From the NCBI RefSeq assembly GCF_002933465.1, contig NZ_PSZE01000005.1, positions 124,001 through 188,000 on the forward strand: 64,000 bases of DNA, given 5' to 3'. Below are positions 27,126-36,110 of the stretch, piece by piece; positions within the stretch are counted from its first letter, which is position 1, and each line of letters starts with the position of its first letter. Below the pieces are notes generated by a model that was given only the letters and a program-made list of their open reading frames with translations, had not been told where the DNA came from and did not search any database. This DNA is from Nocardia nova (GTDB taxonomy: Bacteria > Actinomycetota > Actinomycetes > Mycobacteriales > Mycobacteriaceae). The position numbers and the translations under genes were made by a program.

Positions 27126-29114
27126 TCAGTTCACGCAGGGTATGTCGGATCCGATGCTGGTGGTGACCGGTTTACCGGAGTCGGGGCGGTCGTCGGTGGT
27201 GGTGGTGGTCGATGCCGAGCCGCCGCCGCTGGTGGTCGTGGTGAGTCCGGTGGTGGGGTCGGTGGTCGTCACTGTCGACGCCGAGGACGAGGTGAGGCTG
27301 TCGGGCATGCTGAAGTCGCTGCCGATCACGATCTTCACCGTCCCCGGATCGAGGGATTTCGATGCCGCCGTGGGTAATCCGCCCAGCATGTCGGCGGCCT
27401 GGGTGGCGTCGGTGTCGGCGCCGGAGCCGAAGTACACGACCGAACTGGATCCGTCGCTGTAGCTGGCGTTGCCGACGTTGCCCTTGCGGAAACCCTTGTC
27501 CACCAGCGCCGTGGACACCTTGGCCGCCATTCCGCTCGCACCGCCGGCGTTGACGACGTCGATGGTGCTGGTGGGGGTGGTGGTCGGCGCGCTGGATTGC
27601 GGTTCGGCCACGCCGAAGGCGGTGCGCACGGTCTTCTTGATCGCGGCCGGGTCGACGATGTTGACGTCCTGGCCGTCGATGGTGTCGTAGGCCTTCACCG
27701 GCAGGGTCTGGAATTCGATCGGAATGGATCCGGCGCGGCCGAGGGTCTGGGCGAAGTCGAGCAGGTTCCAGCCCTGCGACAGCACGATGTCGTTCTGCGC
27801 CGCGGTGATCAGGTCCTGCAGTTTGCCGATATTGGTGAGCGTCCCCGTATCCTTGAGCTGTTTGGCGACCGAGGTCAGGAACGCCTGCTGGCGGTGGGTG
27901 CGGTCGAGGTCGCCGTTGTCGAGGCCGTGACGCTGACGCACGAACGACAGCGCGTTGGCGGCGTCGAGATGCTGGCGGCCCGCGGGAAACACCGCGCCGG
28001 AGTAGTACTCGTCGTCGACGGCGTGGTTGAGACACACGTCGACGCCGCCGAGGATATTGGCCAGATCGTAGAAGCCGACCAGCGAGATCTCGGCGAACCG
28101 GTTGATCGGCACCCCGGTGAGCTGTTTGACCGTCTGCACGATCGATTCGCGCCCGGCCTCGCGGCCCTGGCGTTCGAGTTCGACCTTGTCCTTGACGCCC
28201 TGATTCTCCAGCTTCTGTTCCACCGAGGCCTTTTTCAGCCCGTACGCCTCCTTGATCTTGGCGTGGTCGTAGCCGGGGATGCCCGAGACCGAGACGTAGT
28301 CGTCGCGCGGGATGGAGAAGGCGGTGACCTTCTTAAGATCCTTCGGAATGTGCACCAGGATCAGCGAATTCGCGTTGTAGCCGCCTTCGCTGCCGTCACC
28401 GGCGTGCAACTGGTCGAGGATGTTTTTGGGCAGGTCGTTGCCGTTCTGGTCCTTACGAGTGTCCAGGCCGATCAACAGGATGTTCAGATCGCCGTCGAGC
28501 GCGGCCGCATCGGCCTCGCTGATCGCATTGGACCGCGTGAAACCCTGATCGACGCTGCGTTCGGTGTAGTAGGCCAGGCCGGTGCCGCTGACCACGACCA
28601 CGGCCGTCACCGCCGCCAGCAGACGACCACCGACCCGCACGGCCTTTCGCCCGCGATTCGGGCGCGGCGGCGGTGCGGTGCGGGCGCGGCGGGCCCGCCG
28701 ATTCGGCGGCGGCGCGGCGCCTTCGGCAGCGGCCACGGTCTCTGCCGCGGCGTCGGTAGCGGGCGGTGCGACGCGGGTGGCTCGGCGCCGCGGTTCGGTG
28801 TCGCCGCGCTCCGGCGCGGGGGCCTGCGCGGGTGCGGGACGACGCCGGGGGCTCGGTTCGTCGGCGGCGGATGGTTCCCGCCGTCCCGGACGGTGCGACG
28901 GCGGCGGGGCTGCTCGGCGGGTGCGTTCGCTGTCGAGCTGGTCCGCGGGTGTTGCCACGCTGCGGCTCCAGGGCGGGGTGGCCGCCCGGACCGTGCGGGC
29001 GCTATGTCGACCGGACCGATCGTGCGGCGACTCGTCGTCAGGTCGCGCGTGCCGCGATCGGCCGCTGCCGCCGCGGGGATCCACCACCGGGATCGGTTCG
29101 GTTTCGTCGTTCAT
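27126..29114 (-). CDS. LytR-CpsA-Psr (LCP) family cell-wall ligase with LytR_C domain
   Basis: A 662-residue membrane protein. There is a long disordered, Arg/Pro-rich cytoplasmic N-terminus (1 to about 160). One transmembrane helix follows near 165-185 (LLAAVTAVVVVSGTGLAYY), then an LCP domain (LNILLIGLDTR, DSEGGYNANSLILVHIP-like segment, FSIPRDDYVSV, LGGVDVCLNHAV, DAANALSFVRQRHGLDNGDLDRTHRQQ). A LytR_C domain lies near 525-610 (IDVVNAGGASGMAAKVSTAL). LCP proteins attach arabinogalactan or other glycopolymers to peptidoglycan using polyprenyl-linked precursors. A Ser/Thr-rich tail ends in Cys. Start ATG 29114. Confidence 0.92.
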   Translation of the reverse strand: MNDETEPIPVVDPRGGSGRSRHARPDDESPHDRSGRHSARTVRAATPPWSRSVATPADQLDSERTRRAAPPPSHRPGRREPSAADEPSPRRRPAPAQAPAPERGDTEPRRRATRVAPPATDAAAETVAAAEGAAPPPNRRARRARTAPPPRPNRGRKAVRVGGRLLAAVTAVVVVSGTGLAYYTERSVDQGFTRSNAISEADAAALDGDLNILLIGLDTRKDQNGNDLPKNILDQLHAGDGSEGGYNANSLILVHIPKDLKKVTAFSIPRDDYVSVSGIPGYDHAKIKEAYGLKKASVEQKLENQGVKDKVELERQGREAGRESIVQTVKQLTGVPINRFAEISLVGFYDLANILGGVDVCLNHAVDDEYYSGAVFPAGRQHLDAANALSFVRQRHGLDNGDLDRTHRQQAFLTSVAKQLKDTGTLTNIGKLQDLITAAQNDIVLSQGWNLLDFAQTLGRAGSIPIEFQTLPVKAYDTIDGQDVNIVDPAAIKKTVRTAFGVAEPQSSAPTTTPTSTIDVVNAGGASGMAAKVSTALVDKGFRKGNVGNASYSDGSSSVVYFGSGADTDATQAADMLGGLPTAASKSLDPGTVKIVIGSDFSMPDSLTSSSASTVTTTDPTTGLTTTTSGGGSASTTTTTDDRPDSGKPVTTSIGSDIPCVN

Positions 29115-29222
29115 TTCGCCGTTCAGTCTTTCATTCCCGGATATGGGAAAGCTGAGAATGAGCTTTATCGGGTTGTGACATCCTGCACGATGGCGGTAAC
29201 GAATGCATACCCGCCGCGCAGG

Positions 29223-29930
29223 CTAGTCCGCTGGGGCAGCGCGGAATCCGAGGATCGCGCACAGATTGTCCAGGTGGATGTCGAAAACCTGGGCGCGGTC
29301 GGTGAAGGTCTGCGCGCCGTACATGTCGAACACGTCGAAGCTCACCGCGCCGAACAGGCCGGTCCACACCGTCAGCGTGCGTACCATCGCCCAGTCCGGC
29401 AGCTCCAGCCCGAATTCGGCCCGGATGCGTTCGATATCGGCGGCCAGATCGGCCGGGGTCGCCGGGACAGGATCGGGCGTAGCGAGCTCTCCTGTGCGGC
29501 AAGCGGTTTCGACGATGGCCAGCAGTGATCCGATCACCCGGGTGCCGGGGGCGGTCGTCTCCTGGGCGGGTGCGTCGTAGCCGGGAACGGGGGTGCCGAA
29601 CAGCAGGCCGTAGCGGGCCGGTTCGGCCAGCGCCCAGTCGCGCACGGCGTGGGCCAGCACCCGCAGCCGGGCAGCACCGTCGGCGGGTGCGCCGGCCAGG
29701 GCGGCGTCCACGGCGTCGGCCAGTTCGGTGTAGCCGTCGACGACGAGCATGGTCAGCAATTCGTCGCGGCTGCGCACGTAGCGGTATACCGCCGAGGAGA
29801 CGACGCCGAGGTCGCGGGCGACAGCGCGCAGCGACAGCGCCGCGGCGCCGTGCACGGCCAGATGCTCGCGGCCGATGCGCACGATCTCGTCCATCGTGCG
29901 GGCGCGGGCGCGGGATCGAGGAGTGCTCAT
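29223..29930 (-). CDS. TetR-family regulator
   Basis: A 235-residue TetR protein with HTH at about 12-60 (MDEIVRIGREHLAVHGAAALSLRAVARDLG, then VVSSAVYRYVRSRDELLTML). It has a C-terminal domain of the WHG/TetR_C_13-like kind (PARYGLLFGTPVPGYDAP). Start ATG 29928-29930, after a GAGGAG site. Palindromes at 30003-30041 upstream are candidate operators. It is convergent with nothing close; its regulated partner could be the choD region to the right, transcribed divergently. Confidence 0.85.
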   Translation of the reverse strand: MSTPRSRARARTMDEIVRIGREHLAVHGAAALSLRAVARDLGVVSSAVYRYVRSRDELLTMLVVDGYTELADAVDAALAGAPADGAARLRVLAHAVRDWALAEPARYGLLFGTPVPGYDAPAQETTAPGTRVIGSLLAIVETACRTGELATPDPVPATPADLAADIERIRAEFGLELPDWAMVRTLTVWTGLFGAVSFDVFDMYGAQTFTDRAQVFDIHLDNLCAILGFRAAPAD

Positions 29931-30002
29931 GCCCCCAGCCTGCCATACAGAGAGCGGTGCTTACCAGAGTGATCGGCGATCTGTCGATGAGTGTCGCACT
30001 TG

Positions 30003-30041
30003 TCACGAATCGTGAGGCAGATTACTGTTACCCGCCGGTAA
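30003..30041. promoter_or_regulatory. Two short palindromes, candidate TetR operators
   Basis: TCACGAATCGTGA (30003-30015) and TTACCCGCCGGTAA (30028-30041) are perfect short palindromes. They lie 73-111 bases upstream of the leftward TetR gene. Confidence 0.4.
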
Positions 30042-30235
30042 TAAGCGTGTCCGGCCGCCCGGCCGACGACCAGAAGCGAGGAGATCGACACCTGATCGAT
30101 TCGAGATCGCCACTCGCCGCGCCGTCGCCGCCGACCCGGGCCGCCCTCCAGCCGGCCCTGCCGCGCCGACCCTCCGGTCATGCGCCGATTTTTCCCTCGG
30201 CCCGCGCGATGACCAGGCGTGACATCGTTTAGAGA

Positions 30236-30265
30236 TACCGAGGGACACACCTAAAATACTCGGTA
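30236..30265. promoter_or_regulatory. TACCGAG / CTCGGTA inverted repeat upstream of choD
   Basis: The exact 7-base arms are separated by 16 AT-rich bases, 47 bases upstream of the leader ORF. Candidate operator or promoter-overlapping site for choD expression. Confidence 0.4.
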
Positions 30266-30311
30266 GTAGCGTTGATATTCGTCACCGGCGACACACACTC
30301 ACGGAGGCCCG

Positions 30312-30386
30312 ATGAGACACCATGCGCAGCCCGTTCACGGGGCCGACCGGTTGCGGGTGGCCCGCACCCCGCAGGAGCGGCCATGA
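30312..30386 (+). CDS. Short leader ORF overlapping choD
   Basis: A 24-codon ORF beginning ATG after a GGAGG site 5 bases upstream. It reads MRHHAQPVHGADRLRV and then RTPQERP, and ends in TGA that overlaps the choD ATG as ATGA. The strong ribosome site belongs to this ORF, and choD has its own AGGAG inside it. That arrangement suggests translational coupling. No family is recognisable and the codons are unremarkable. Confidence 0.4.
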   Translation: MRHHAQPVHGADRLRVARTPQERP

Positions 30387-32098
30387 CCGCGCGCGACACC
30401 GATTTCGACATCCTGATCGTCGGCTCCGGATTCGGCGGCAGCGTCACCGCGCTGCGCCTGGTCGAGAAGGGGTACCGGGTCGGCATCCTCGAGGCCGGTC
30501 GCCGCTTCGCCGACGACGAACTGCCCGAAACCAGCTGGAACCTCCGCAAATTCCTGTGGGCGCCCGCCCTGGGCTGCTACGGCATCCAGCGCATCCACCT
30601 GCTGCGCGATGTGCTGATCCTCGGCGGCGCCGGTGTGGGTGGCGGCTCGCTCAATTACGCCAACACCCTCTATGTCCCGCCGGAGCCGTTCTTCCAGGAC
30701 AACCAGTGGCGCGACATCACCGACTGGCGCGCCGAACTGACCCCTTACTACGAGCAGGCCACCAAAATGCTGGGCGTGGTGCGTAATCCGCACATCACCC
30801 CCGCCGACGAGGTGTTCAAACAGGTCGCCGACGACATGGGTGTCGGTGACACCTTCGTGCAGACCCCGGTCGGCGTGTTCTTCGGCGAGCCCGGAAAAAC
30901 CGTGGACGACCCGTATTTCGGCGGTGTCGGCCCGCAGCGCACCGGCTGCCTCGAGTGCGGCGAATGCATGACCGGCTGCCGTCACGGCGCCAAGAACACG
31001 CTGGTGAAGAACTACCTGTATCTGGCCGAGCAGGCGGGTGCGCAGGTGCTGCCGCTGACCACGGTCACCGCGGTGCGCCCGCTGCCCGACGGCAGCTGGC
31101 AGGTCGACACCCGCCGCACCGGCGCGAAGATCCGCAGATCACCGGCCTCCTACACCGCCGGACACGTCGTCCTCGCCGCCGGCACTCGCGGCACCCAGAA
31201 GCTGCTGTTCGACATGCGCGACAAGGGAATTCTGACGCAGCTGTCGCCGCGGCTGGGCGAGCTGACCCGCACCAACTCCGAATCCATTCTGGGCGCGGCC
31301 ACCCCGACGGTGGATCCCGACCGCGACTTCACCCGCGGTGTGGCCATCACCTCCTCCATCCACCCCACCCCCGACACCCACATCGAACCGGTCCGCTACG
31401 GCAAGGGATCCAATTCGATGGGCCTGCTGCAGACGCTGATGGTCGACGGCGGCGGCCAGATCCCGCGCTGGATGCGTTTCTTGCTGGAAGTGCTGCGCCA
31501 TCCACTGACCCTGCTGCGGATGCTCAGCGTGCGCAACTGGAGCGAACGCACGGTCATCTCGCTGGTGATGCAGCATCTGGACAACTCCATCACCACCTAC
31601 ACCAAGCGCGGGGTGTTCGGCCGCAAGCTGACCTCCAAACAGGGCCACGGCGAACCGAATCCGACCTGGATCCCCGCCGGCAACGATGTGACCCGCCGCG
31701 TGGCGGAGAAGATCGGCGGAACCGCGGGCGGCACGTGGGGCGAGGTGTTCAACATTCCGCTGACCGCCCACTTCCTGGGCGGTGCGGTAATCGGCGCCGA
31801 CGCCGACCACGGTGTCATCGACCCCTACCATCGCGTCTACGGCTATCCGACGCTCAGTGTGGTCGACGGCGCGGCGGTGTCGGCGAATCTCGGTGTGAAC
31901 CCGTCGCTGACGATCACCGCGCAGGCCGAACGTGCGGCCGCACTGTGGCCGAACAAGGGCGAACAGGACACCCGCCCGCCGCAGGGCAGCCCTTACCAGC
32001 GCATTTCCCCGGTCGCGCCGCGGCAGCCGGTGGTTCCGGCCTCGGCGCCGGCGGCGCTGGTGTTGCCGATCGTCGAAATCAAGCGCGACAGCGCCTGA
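30383..32098 (+). CDS. choD: Cholesterol oxidase ChoD-type GMC oxidoreductase
   Basis: A 571-residue FAD enzyme. Seen: the dinucleotide motif VGSGFGGSVTALRLVEKGYRVG at the N-terminus, GGAGVGGGSLNYANTLYVPPEPFF near 85, the unusual Cys-rich GCLECGECMTGCRHGAKNTLVKNYL near 190, and the C-terminal HFLGGAVIG, VVDGAAVSANLGVNPSLTI. This parallels mycobacterial ChoD (Rv3409c) along the chain as I recall it. It is annotated as oxidising 3-beta-hydroxysterols, although some homologues may use other alcohols. Start ATG 30383, overlapping the leader ORF. Confidence 0.92.
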   Translation: MTARDTDFDILIVGSGFGGSVTALRLVEKGYRVGILEAGRRFADDELPETSWNLRKFLWAPALGCYGIQRIHLLRDVLILGGAGVGGGSLNYANTLYVPPEPFFQDNQWRDITDWRAELTPYYEQATKMLGVVRNPHITPADEVFKQVADDMGVGDTFVQTPVGVFFGEPGKTVDDPYFGGVGPQRTGCLECGECMTGCRHGAKNTLVKNYLYLAEQAGAQVLPLTTVTAVRPLPDGSWQVDTRRTGAKIRRSPASYTAGHVVLAAGTRGTQKLLFDMRDKGILTQLSPRLGELTRTNSESILGAATPTVDPDRDFTRGVAITSSIHPTPDTHIEPVRYGKGSNSMGLLQTLMVDGGGQIPRWMRFLLEVLRHPLTLLRMLSVRNWSERTVISLVMQHLDNSITTYTKRGVFGRKLTSKQGHGEPNPTWIPAGNDVTRRVAEKIGGTAGGTWGEVFNIPLTAHFLGGAVIGADADHGVIDPYHRVYGYPTLSVVDGAAVSANLGVNPSLTITAQAERAAALWPNKGEQDTRPPQGSPYQRISPVAPRQPVVPASAPAALVLPIVEIKRDSA

Positions 32099-32116
32099 TT
32101 GACCCGCACCTGCGAT

Positions 32117-32152
32117 CCGGCCGCCGTGGCGACGTCTCGCCGCGGCGGCCGG
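32117..32152. terminator. 15-bp GC hairpin between convergent genes
   Basis: Arms 32117-32131 and 32138-32152 pair over 15 positions with one G-U, across the loop ACGTCT, between choD and the opposing HAD-like gene. A strong bidirectional terminator candidate. Confidence 0.7.
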
Positions 32153-32153
32153 T

Positions 32154-32633
32154 TCAGTTCGCGGAGATGTGAGCGAAGCCCATCGGCGAGGTCGGCGGCG
32201 GCGCCGACGTCAGCGGCGCCCGGAATTCCTGCAGCGCGGTGAGCACATCCACGTGCCGCCCGGCATAGCAGCGCACCTGCGGTAGCGCGTGGGCGACCTC
32301 GCTGCGTTCCATGGCCTCGGCGTCGATGTAGCCGATCGCGTCGAGTTCGATCCGCAATTGTGCCGCGATCCGCGTGATCGCCGCCGATTTGCGCCCCCAC
32401 CCGACCTCGACGGCGGCGAACAGCCCGTGCAGGCCGTGACGATCCAATTTGTCGGTCGTCCAGGACCATTCGCCGCGGCTGGCCACGGCGTGCATCACGC
32501 CCCGGCCGGTCAGCGTATGCAGCGCCCGCACCGCGTCCGGGCGCAGTGCACCACTGGTCGAATCACAGACCACACCGTCCCACATGGTGTTGTCCAGTTC
32601 CCAGACAAGACATTTCACTGCCGGTGCTGTCAT
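32154..32633 (-). CDS. HAD-superfamily FkbH-like protein with altered catalytic residues
   Basis: A 159-residue protein resembling the HAD domain of FkbH-like enzymes: VWELDNTMWDGVV, then RALHTLTGRGVMHAVASRGE, VEVGWGRKSAAITRIAAQL and IGYIDAEAMERSEVAHALPQV. In active members the first motif is DxDxT. Here the nucleophile position is Glu12 (ELDNT). The second acidic pair, normally DD, is DA. These changes predict loss of phosphotransferase activity, so a binding or regulatory role is possible. Start ATG 32633, where the conserved region begins; an upstream ATG at 32735 adds unconserved sequence. It is downstream of the TerD-type gene on the same strand, 197 bases away. Confidence 0.75.
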   Translation of the reverse strand: MTAPAVKCLVWELDNTMWDGVVCDSTSGALRPDAVRALHTLTGRGVMHAVASRGEWSWTTDKLDRHGLHGLFAAVEVGWGRKSAAITRIAAQLRIELDAIGYIDAEAMERSEVAHALPQVRCYAGRHVDVLTALQEFRAPLTSAPPPTSPMGFAHISAN

Positions 32634-32830
32634 CTCGCCCCTACGGTCCACTCTCCTCAACACCCACATCGGCCACACCCGCGGGGCACAGCCGATGGGT
32701 ACCGCCACCATCCAGGTACCGATTGTGCCGGACAAGCCCCCGCTTTCCTGGGCCGGTCCCGCGAGAGGTCATAGTAGGGACGCGGGGCCGCGCACACCAG
32801 CCCTGGCAAACCACGGGCTCGCGGCGCCGC

Positions 32831-33919
32831 TCACAGCGTCGGTATGACCTGCGGGACGGCCTCCACCGGATGCCCAGCCTGGATCGGGGCGCCGATCGAG
32901 GCCACCCGCCACACATCGCCGTCGCGATACACCTTCGCCACCACCATGCCGGTGTGCGGCCCGCCGCCGCGCAGATTGCCCCGCGCCAGCTCGGCGGTCG
33001 AGGAACCGTCGATCATGCGCCAGTAGCCGTTTCGGATGCGCTCGAAGGTATGCCCCGCATACGAGGTGACCACGAAGACCACCGACGTCACCTGCGCCGG
33101 CAGCCGGGCCAGGTCCACGGTGATGACCTCGTCGTCGCCTTTACCGTCGCCGGTCAGGTTGTCCCCGGAGTGACGCACCGCACCGTCACGGGAGGAAAGC
33201 TGCTGGTAGAAAGCCACATCCACGAGCGTCTGCCCGACGAACAGCAGCGCCGAGGCGTCCAGGTCGATCTCGAGGGCGCGCAGCCCGCGCGGGCCGTGCA
33301 CCTTCATCGGATCCCACCCGACACCCATCTTCACCATCGACAGCTCACCCTTGCGGATCTGGCTGAGCGCCACCTCCTGGCCGGGGGCCAGCACCGCCGG
33401 TCCGCGATAGGGCAACTCGTCCGCCCCGCCACCCACGGCGACACCGTGCGCGGTCACCAGCGCCGCGAACCCGGCCGGGAATCCGTGCCCGAGCGGGCGC
33501 ACCTGCCAGGTGCTGCCGACACGGTCCAGATCGGCGACGATCACCGCCGGCTCCTCACCCAGGCCGTCGACGGTGTACTCGTACACCGCATTTCCGCTCG
33601 GATCGGCCACGATCAGCTGCGGCGGCGCGTAGTCGCCGAAGCGATCCTGCTGCTCCTCGAGCGAGGCCACGATCCGCACATGCTCGATTTCCGTTGGGAG
33701 CGAACGCAATCCGATCGACAACTCCGGCCGACCGGAAGCCAGGCGCACGCCGTGCGCGGCGGGCTGGTTGTAGAAGATCAGATCGGTTTCGTCACGGACC
33801 CTGCCGGCCGAATTCAGCAGCAGCGCCGAGACATCGACGGGTTCGCTGTGCCGGACGGATACGACGACCTCGTCGTGGGTCAGACGATCCACCTGTCCCT
33901 TGGTCAACTGAGCGGCCAC
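32831..33919 (-). CDS. Tandem TerD-domain protein (tellurium resistance family)
   Basis: A 362-residue protein with two TerD-like halves. The first contains DVSALLLNSAGRVRDETDLIFYNQP and HVRIVASLEEQQDRFGDY; the second contains LSMVKMGVGWDP, IDLDASALLF and EVITVDLARLP. TerD domains bind calcium through acidic loops; DxDxS-like residues are seen (IDLDAS, GDGKGDDE). They are linked to tellurite and oxidative stress or phage defence, with no settled mechanism. Start GTG 33919 with GGGAGG upstream. No TerC or other ter gene is adjacent. Confidence 0.88.
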   Translation of the reverse strand: MAAQLTKGQVDRLTHDEVVVSVRHSEPVDVSALLLNSAGRVRDETDLIFYNQPAAHGVRLASGRPELSIGLRSLPTEIEHVRIVASLEEQQDRFGDYAPPQLIVADPSGNAVYEYTVDGLGEEPAVIVADLDRVGSTWQVRPLGHGFPAGFAALVTAHGVAVGGGADELPYRGPAVLAPGQEVALSQIRKGELSMVKMGVGWDPMKVHGPRGLRALEIDLDASALLFVGQTLVDVAFYQQLSSRDGAVRHSGDNLTGDGKGDDEVITVDLARLPAQVTSVVFVVTSYAGHTFERIRNGYWRMIDGSSTAELARGNLRGGGPHTGMVVAKVYRDGDVWRVASIGAPIQAGHPVEAVPQVIPTL

Positions 33920-34052
33920 CCTCCCACTCTACGTCGAGTTCCGGCGGTATTCGGGGCAACACGGGCGCACCGGCCCCGCCGATTCCGGTGCGCCCGGGCG
34001 TGGCGGGTAGCGTGAGCGGCGACGGTGGATTGCGACGTCGAAAGGGACGCGG

Positions 34053-34583
34053 ATGAGGTCGGGGGCGCGACGGGCACCCGGTCACGGGTCGCGACGGGCC
34101 ACGGTGGCCGCGGTGGTGTCGGCAGTGCTCGCGGTCGCCGGATGCGGCAGCGACGACTCGGCGAGCACCGAATCCCCCGCGCCCGCAACCACGACCACTG
34201 CCATGCGCACCGTTGCGGCACCGACACGCACGCCGCCCGCAGAACCCACCACCGATCCGTTCGCCGGCAGCCCGCTGATCGATCACACCGAATGGACCGA
34301 CGACCCCGACGGCCGCCGCCTGCACGTCTACCCCACCGCCGCCGGTCGCGCCGACCAATTCCCCGCCGCCCTGGACCGTGCCTGGTCGGAAGTGCTCGCC
34401 GACTCCCCCGACGCCGATTCGCCGGGCATGTACGACCAGTTCCAATGCCATTGGGTGTGGGCGCGGATGGTCGCACCGAACAAGCCGAGCTGGAATCTGG
34501 AACCGTGGCGGCCGGCCGTCGGCTATCAGGCCACCGTCCAGGCGATGTGCAATCCCGGCGGTCCCGATCCGGCGGGTAACTGA
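34053..34583 (+). CDS. DUF2599 lipoprotein
   Basis: A 176-residue exported protein. The signal peptide ends in the lipobox LAVAGCG, so Cys at about 31 is probably lipidated. A Thr/Pro-rich linker is followed by a compact domain with QFQCHWVWARMVAPNKPSWNLEPWRP and CNPGGPDP. Those are features of the actinobacterial DUF2599 family, whose function is unknown. Two Cys (QCHW and MCNPGG) may form a disulfide. Start ATG 34053 after AAAGGGA. Confidence 0.82.
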   Translation: MRSGARRAPGHGSRRATVAAVVSAVLAVAGCGSDDSASTESPAPATTTTAMRTVAAPTRTPPAEPTTDPFAGSPLIDHTEWTDDPDGRRLHVYPTAAGRADQFPAALDRAWSEVLADSPDADSPGMYDQFQCHWVWARMVAPNKPSWNLEPWRPAVGYQATVQAMCNPGGPDPAGN

Positions 34584-34730
34584 CCGCGAAACCGGCCTGC
34601 TCCGACCACGATTCGCGCTCCTGGGCGATTGTCCGGTGAAATGCGTTGTCCGCGATCGGCTTCGAAGACGACCGCGACCATAGGTATCGTGGATGTGGTC
34701 GCCAGCGTACGAGCCGAAGGGAGCGTCACG

Positions 34731-36110
34731 TTGCGGTCGCCGACCCCTCGGCCCGCGCGCGCCCACCCGGCGAGCGCCCCGGCCGCCGCGCACACTCCCG
34801 CGCGCACCACCGCCCGCATCCCTTCACCTCCTGCGTGTGAGCCGTCCCGCGCGGCCGGAGCGGCCACCGGCCCGCACGCCGTCCGCGACCTCTTCCCGGC
34901 GCTCGCCGACGACGGACCGGTCTATCTGGACAGCGCCGCGACCACACAGAAACCGCTGCCGGTGATCGAGGCGATCGAGGGCTATCACCGCCACCACACC
35001 GCCAATTCCGGTCGCGGCACCTACCCGTGGGCGACGACGCTGACCCGTGCGATCGAAGGGGTCCGCGCCGATACCGCCCGCTTCCTGCACGCCGACCCGG
35101 ACGAGGTGGTGTTCACCGCCGGCGCCACGGCAGGCCTCAACGCGATCGCCCTCGCCTGGGGGCTGACCACCCTCGCCGACGGTGACGAAATCCTCTACAG
35201 CCCACGCGATCACGCCTCCAACGTGTATCCGTGGCTGCAACTGCGGGCCACACTCGCCCACTTCGGCCGCCGTCTGCGGCTGGTCCCCTACCGGACCACC
35301 GCACTGGGCGAGGCCGATATCGACGACATCGCCGCCAAACTCGGGCCGCGCACCCGGCTGCTGACCCTCAGCCACCTGCACCACGTCTACGGCGCGCGCA
35401 ACACCCTCGAAGAGCTGCGCGACCGCATCGACGCCCGGGTGGCGGTGTGTTTCGACTGCAGCCAGAGCGCTGGGCACATCCCGATCGACGTGCGTGAGCT
35501 GGGCGCGGATTTCGCGGTGCTGTCGGCGCACAAGATGTTCGCCGCGCCCGGCACGGGGGTGCTGTTCTGCCACCGCCGCGTCCACGACCAGCTGAGCCCG
35601 TTCCTGCCGGGCGGCAACTCCGGTGTCAGCGTGCGGGATTCGGCGCTGTTGCCGGCTCGGATGCCGCATCGGCTCGAAGGCGGAACCCACAACATCCCGG
35701 GTATCCTGGCCCTCGGCGCCGCCCTCCGGGTACTCGACTCCATCGGCATCGACACCATCGAACGGCACAACCGGATGCTGACCCGCCGCCTTGTCGACGG
35801 CATGCGCGCACTACCTGGGCTGCGCCTGCTGCCCGGCCCTGGGCACGCCCCCTGCGATACCGGGTACGGCATCGTGTCGTTCACCCTCGACGGGATCACC
35901 GCCACCGACCTCGGATTCGTGCTCGCGGAACTGGGTTTCCTGGTGCGCACCGGGGCGCACTGCGTCCCCGCCGACACCGCTGGCGAGAACGCCGAAGTAG
36001 TTGCGGCCGAAGCTGATTCGGTGCGTGTGAGTACCCATGTCTACACCACGGCCGAGGAGATCGACCGCTTCCTCGGTTGCCTCACCACCATCGCCACGGA
36101 GGTCCGATGA
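34731..36110 (+). CDS. SufS-like class V aminotransferase/cysteine desulfurase
   Basis: A 459-residue PLP enzyme. An unstructured Pro/Ala-rich leader of about 55 residues precedes a SufS-type core: VYLDSAATTQKPLPVIEAI, GATAGLNAIAL, the PLP Lys268 in LSAHKMFAAPGTGVLF, and catalytic Cys411 in LVRTGAHCVPAD. It ends RVSTHVYTTAEEIDRFL. A desulfurase takes sulfur from cysteine as a persulfide; a C-S lyase role is also possible. The TTG start at 34731 is chosen for its AAGGGAG site 7 bases upstream; no ATG or GTG nearby has one. It is the first gene of a four-gene operon and overlaps the next by ATGA. The suf genes normally found around SufS are absent. Confidence 0.85.
   Translation: MRSPTPRPARAHPASAPAAAHTPARTTARIPSPPACEPSRAAGAATGPHAVRDLFPALADDGPVYLDSAATTQKPLPVIEAIEGYHRHHTANSGRGTYPWATTLTRAIEGVRADTARFLHADPDEVVFTAGATAGLNAIALAWGLTTLADGDEILYSPRDHASNVYPWLQLRATLAHFGRRLRLVPYRTTALGEADIDDIAAKLGPRTRLLTLSHLHHVYGARNTLEELRDRIDARVAVCFDCSQSAGHIPIDVRELGADFAVLSAHKMFAAPGTGVLFCHRRVHDQLSPFLPGGNSGVSVRDSALLPARMPHRLEGGTHNIPGILALGAALRVLDSIGIDTIERHNRMLTRRLVDGMRALPGLRLLPGPGHAPCDTGYGIVSFTLDGITATDLGFVLAELGFLVRTGAHCVPADTAGENAEVVAAEADSVRVSTHVYTTAEEIDRFLGCLTTIATEVR

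Larger units (their letters stand above)
29931..30311. other. Divergent intergenic region upstream of TetR and choD
   Basis: About 380 bases with no supported protein gene. It contains three dyads: TCACG-AAT-CGTGA (30003-30015), TTACC-CGCC-GGTAA (30028-30041), and TACCGAG (30236-30242) facing CTCGGTA (30259-30265). The stretch around 30240-30290 is AT-rich and likely holds the choD promoter. Confidence 0.5.

Noticed and set aside
32831..33919. A tellurite-resistance or phage-defence operon around the tandem TerD gene
   Set aside because: No TerC, TerB, TerZ or VWA-domain gene is next to it; a single TerD protein does not make the system.
32546..34015. A 489-codon plus-strand ORF opposite the HAD and TerD genes
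   Set aside because: His/Arg/Gln-rich shadow with no domain, opposite two well-supported genes.
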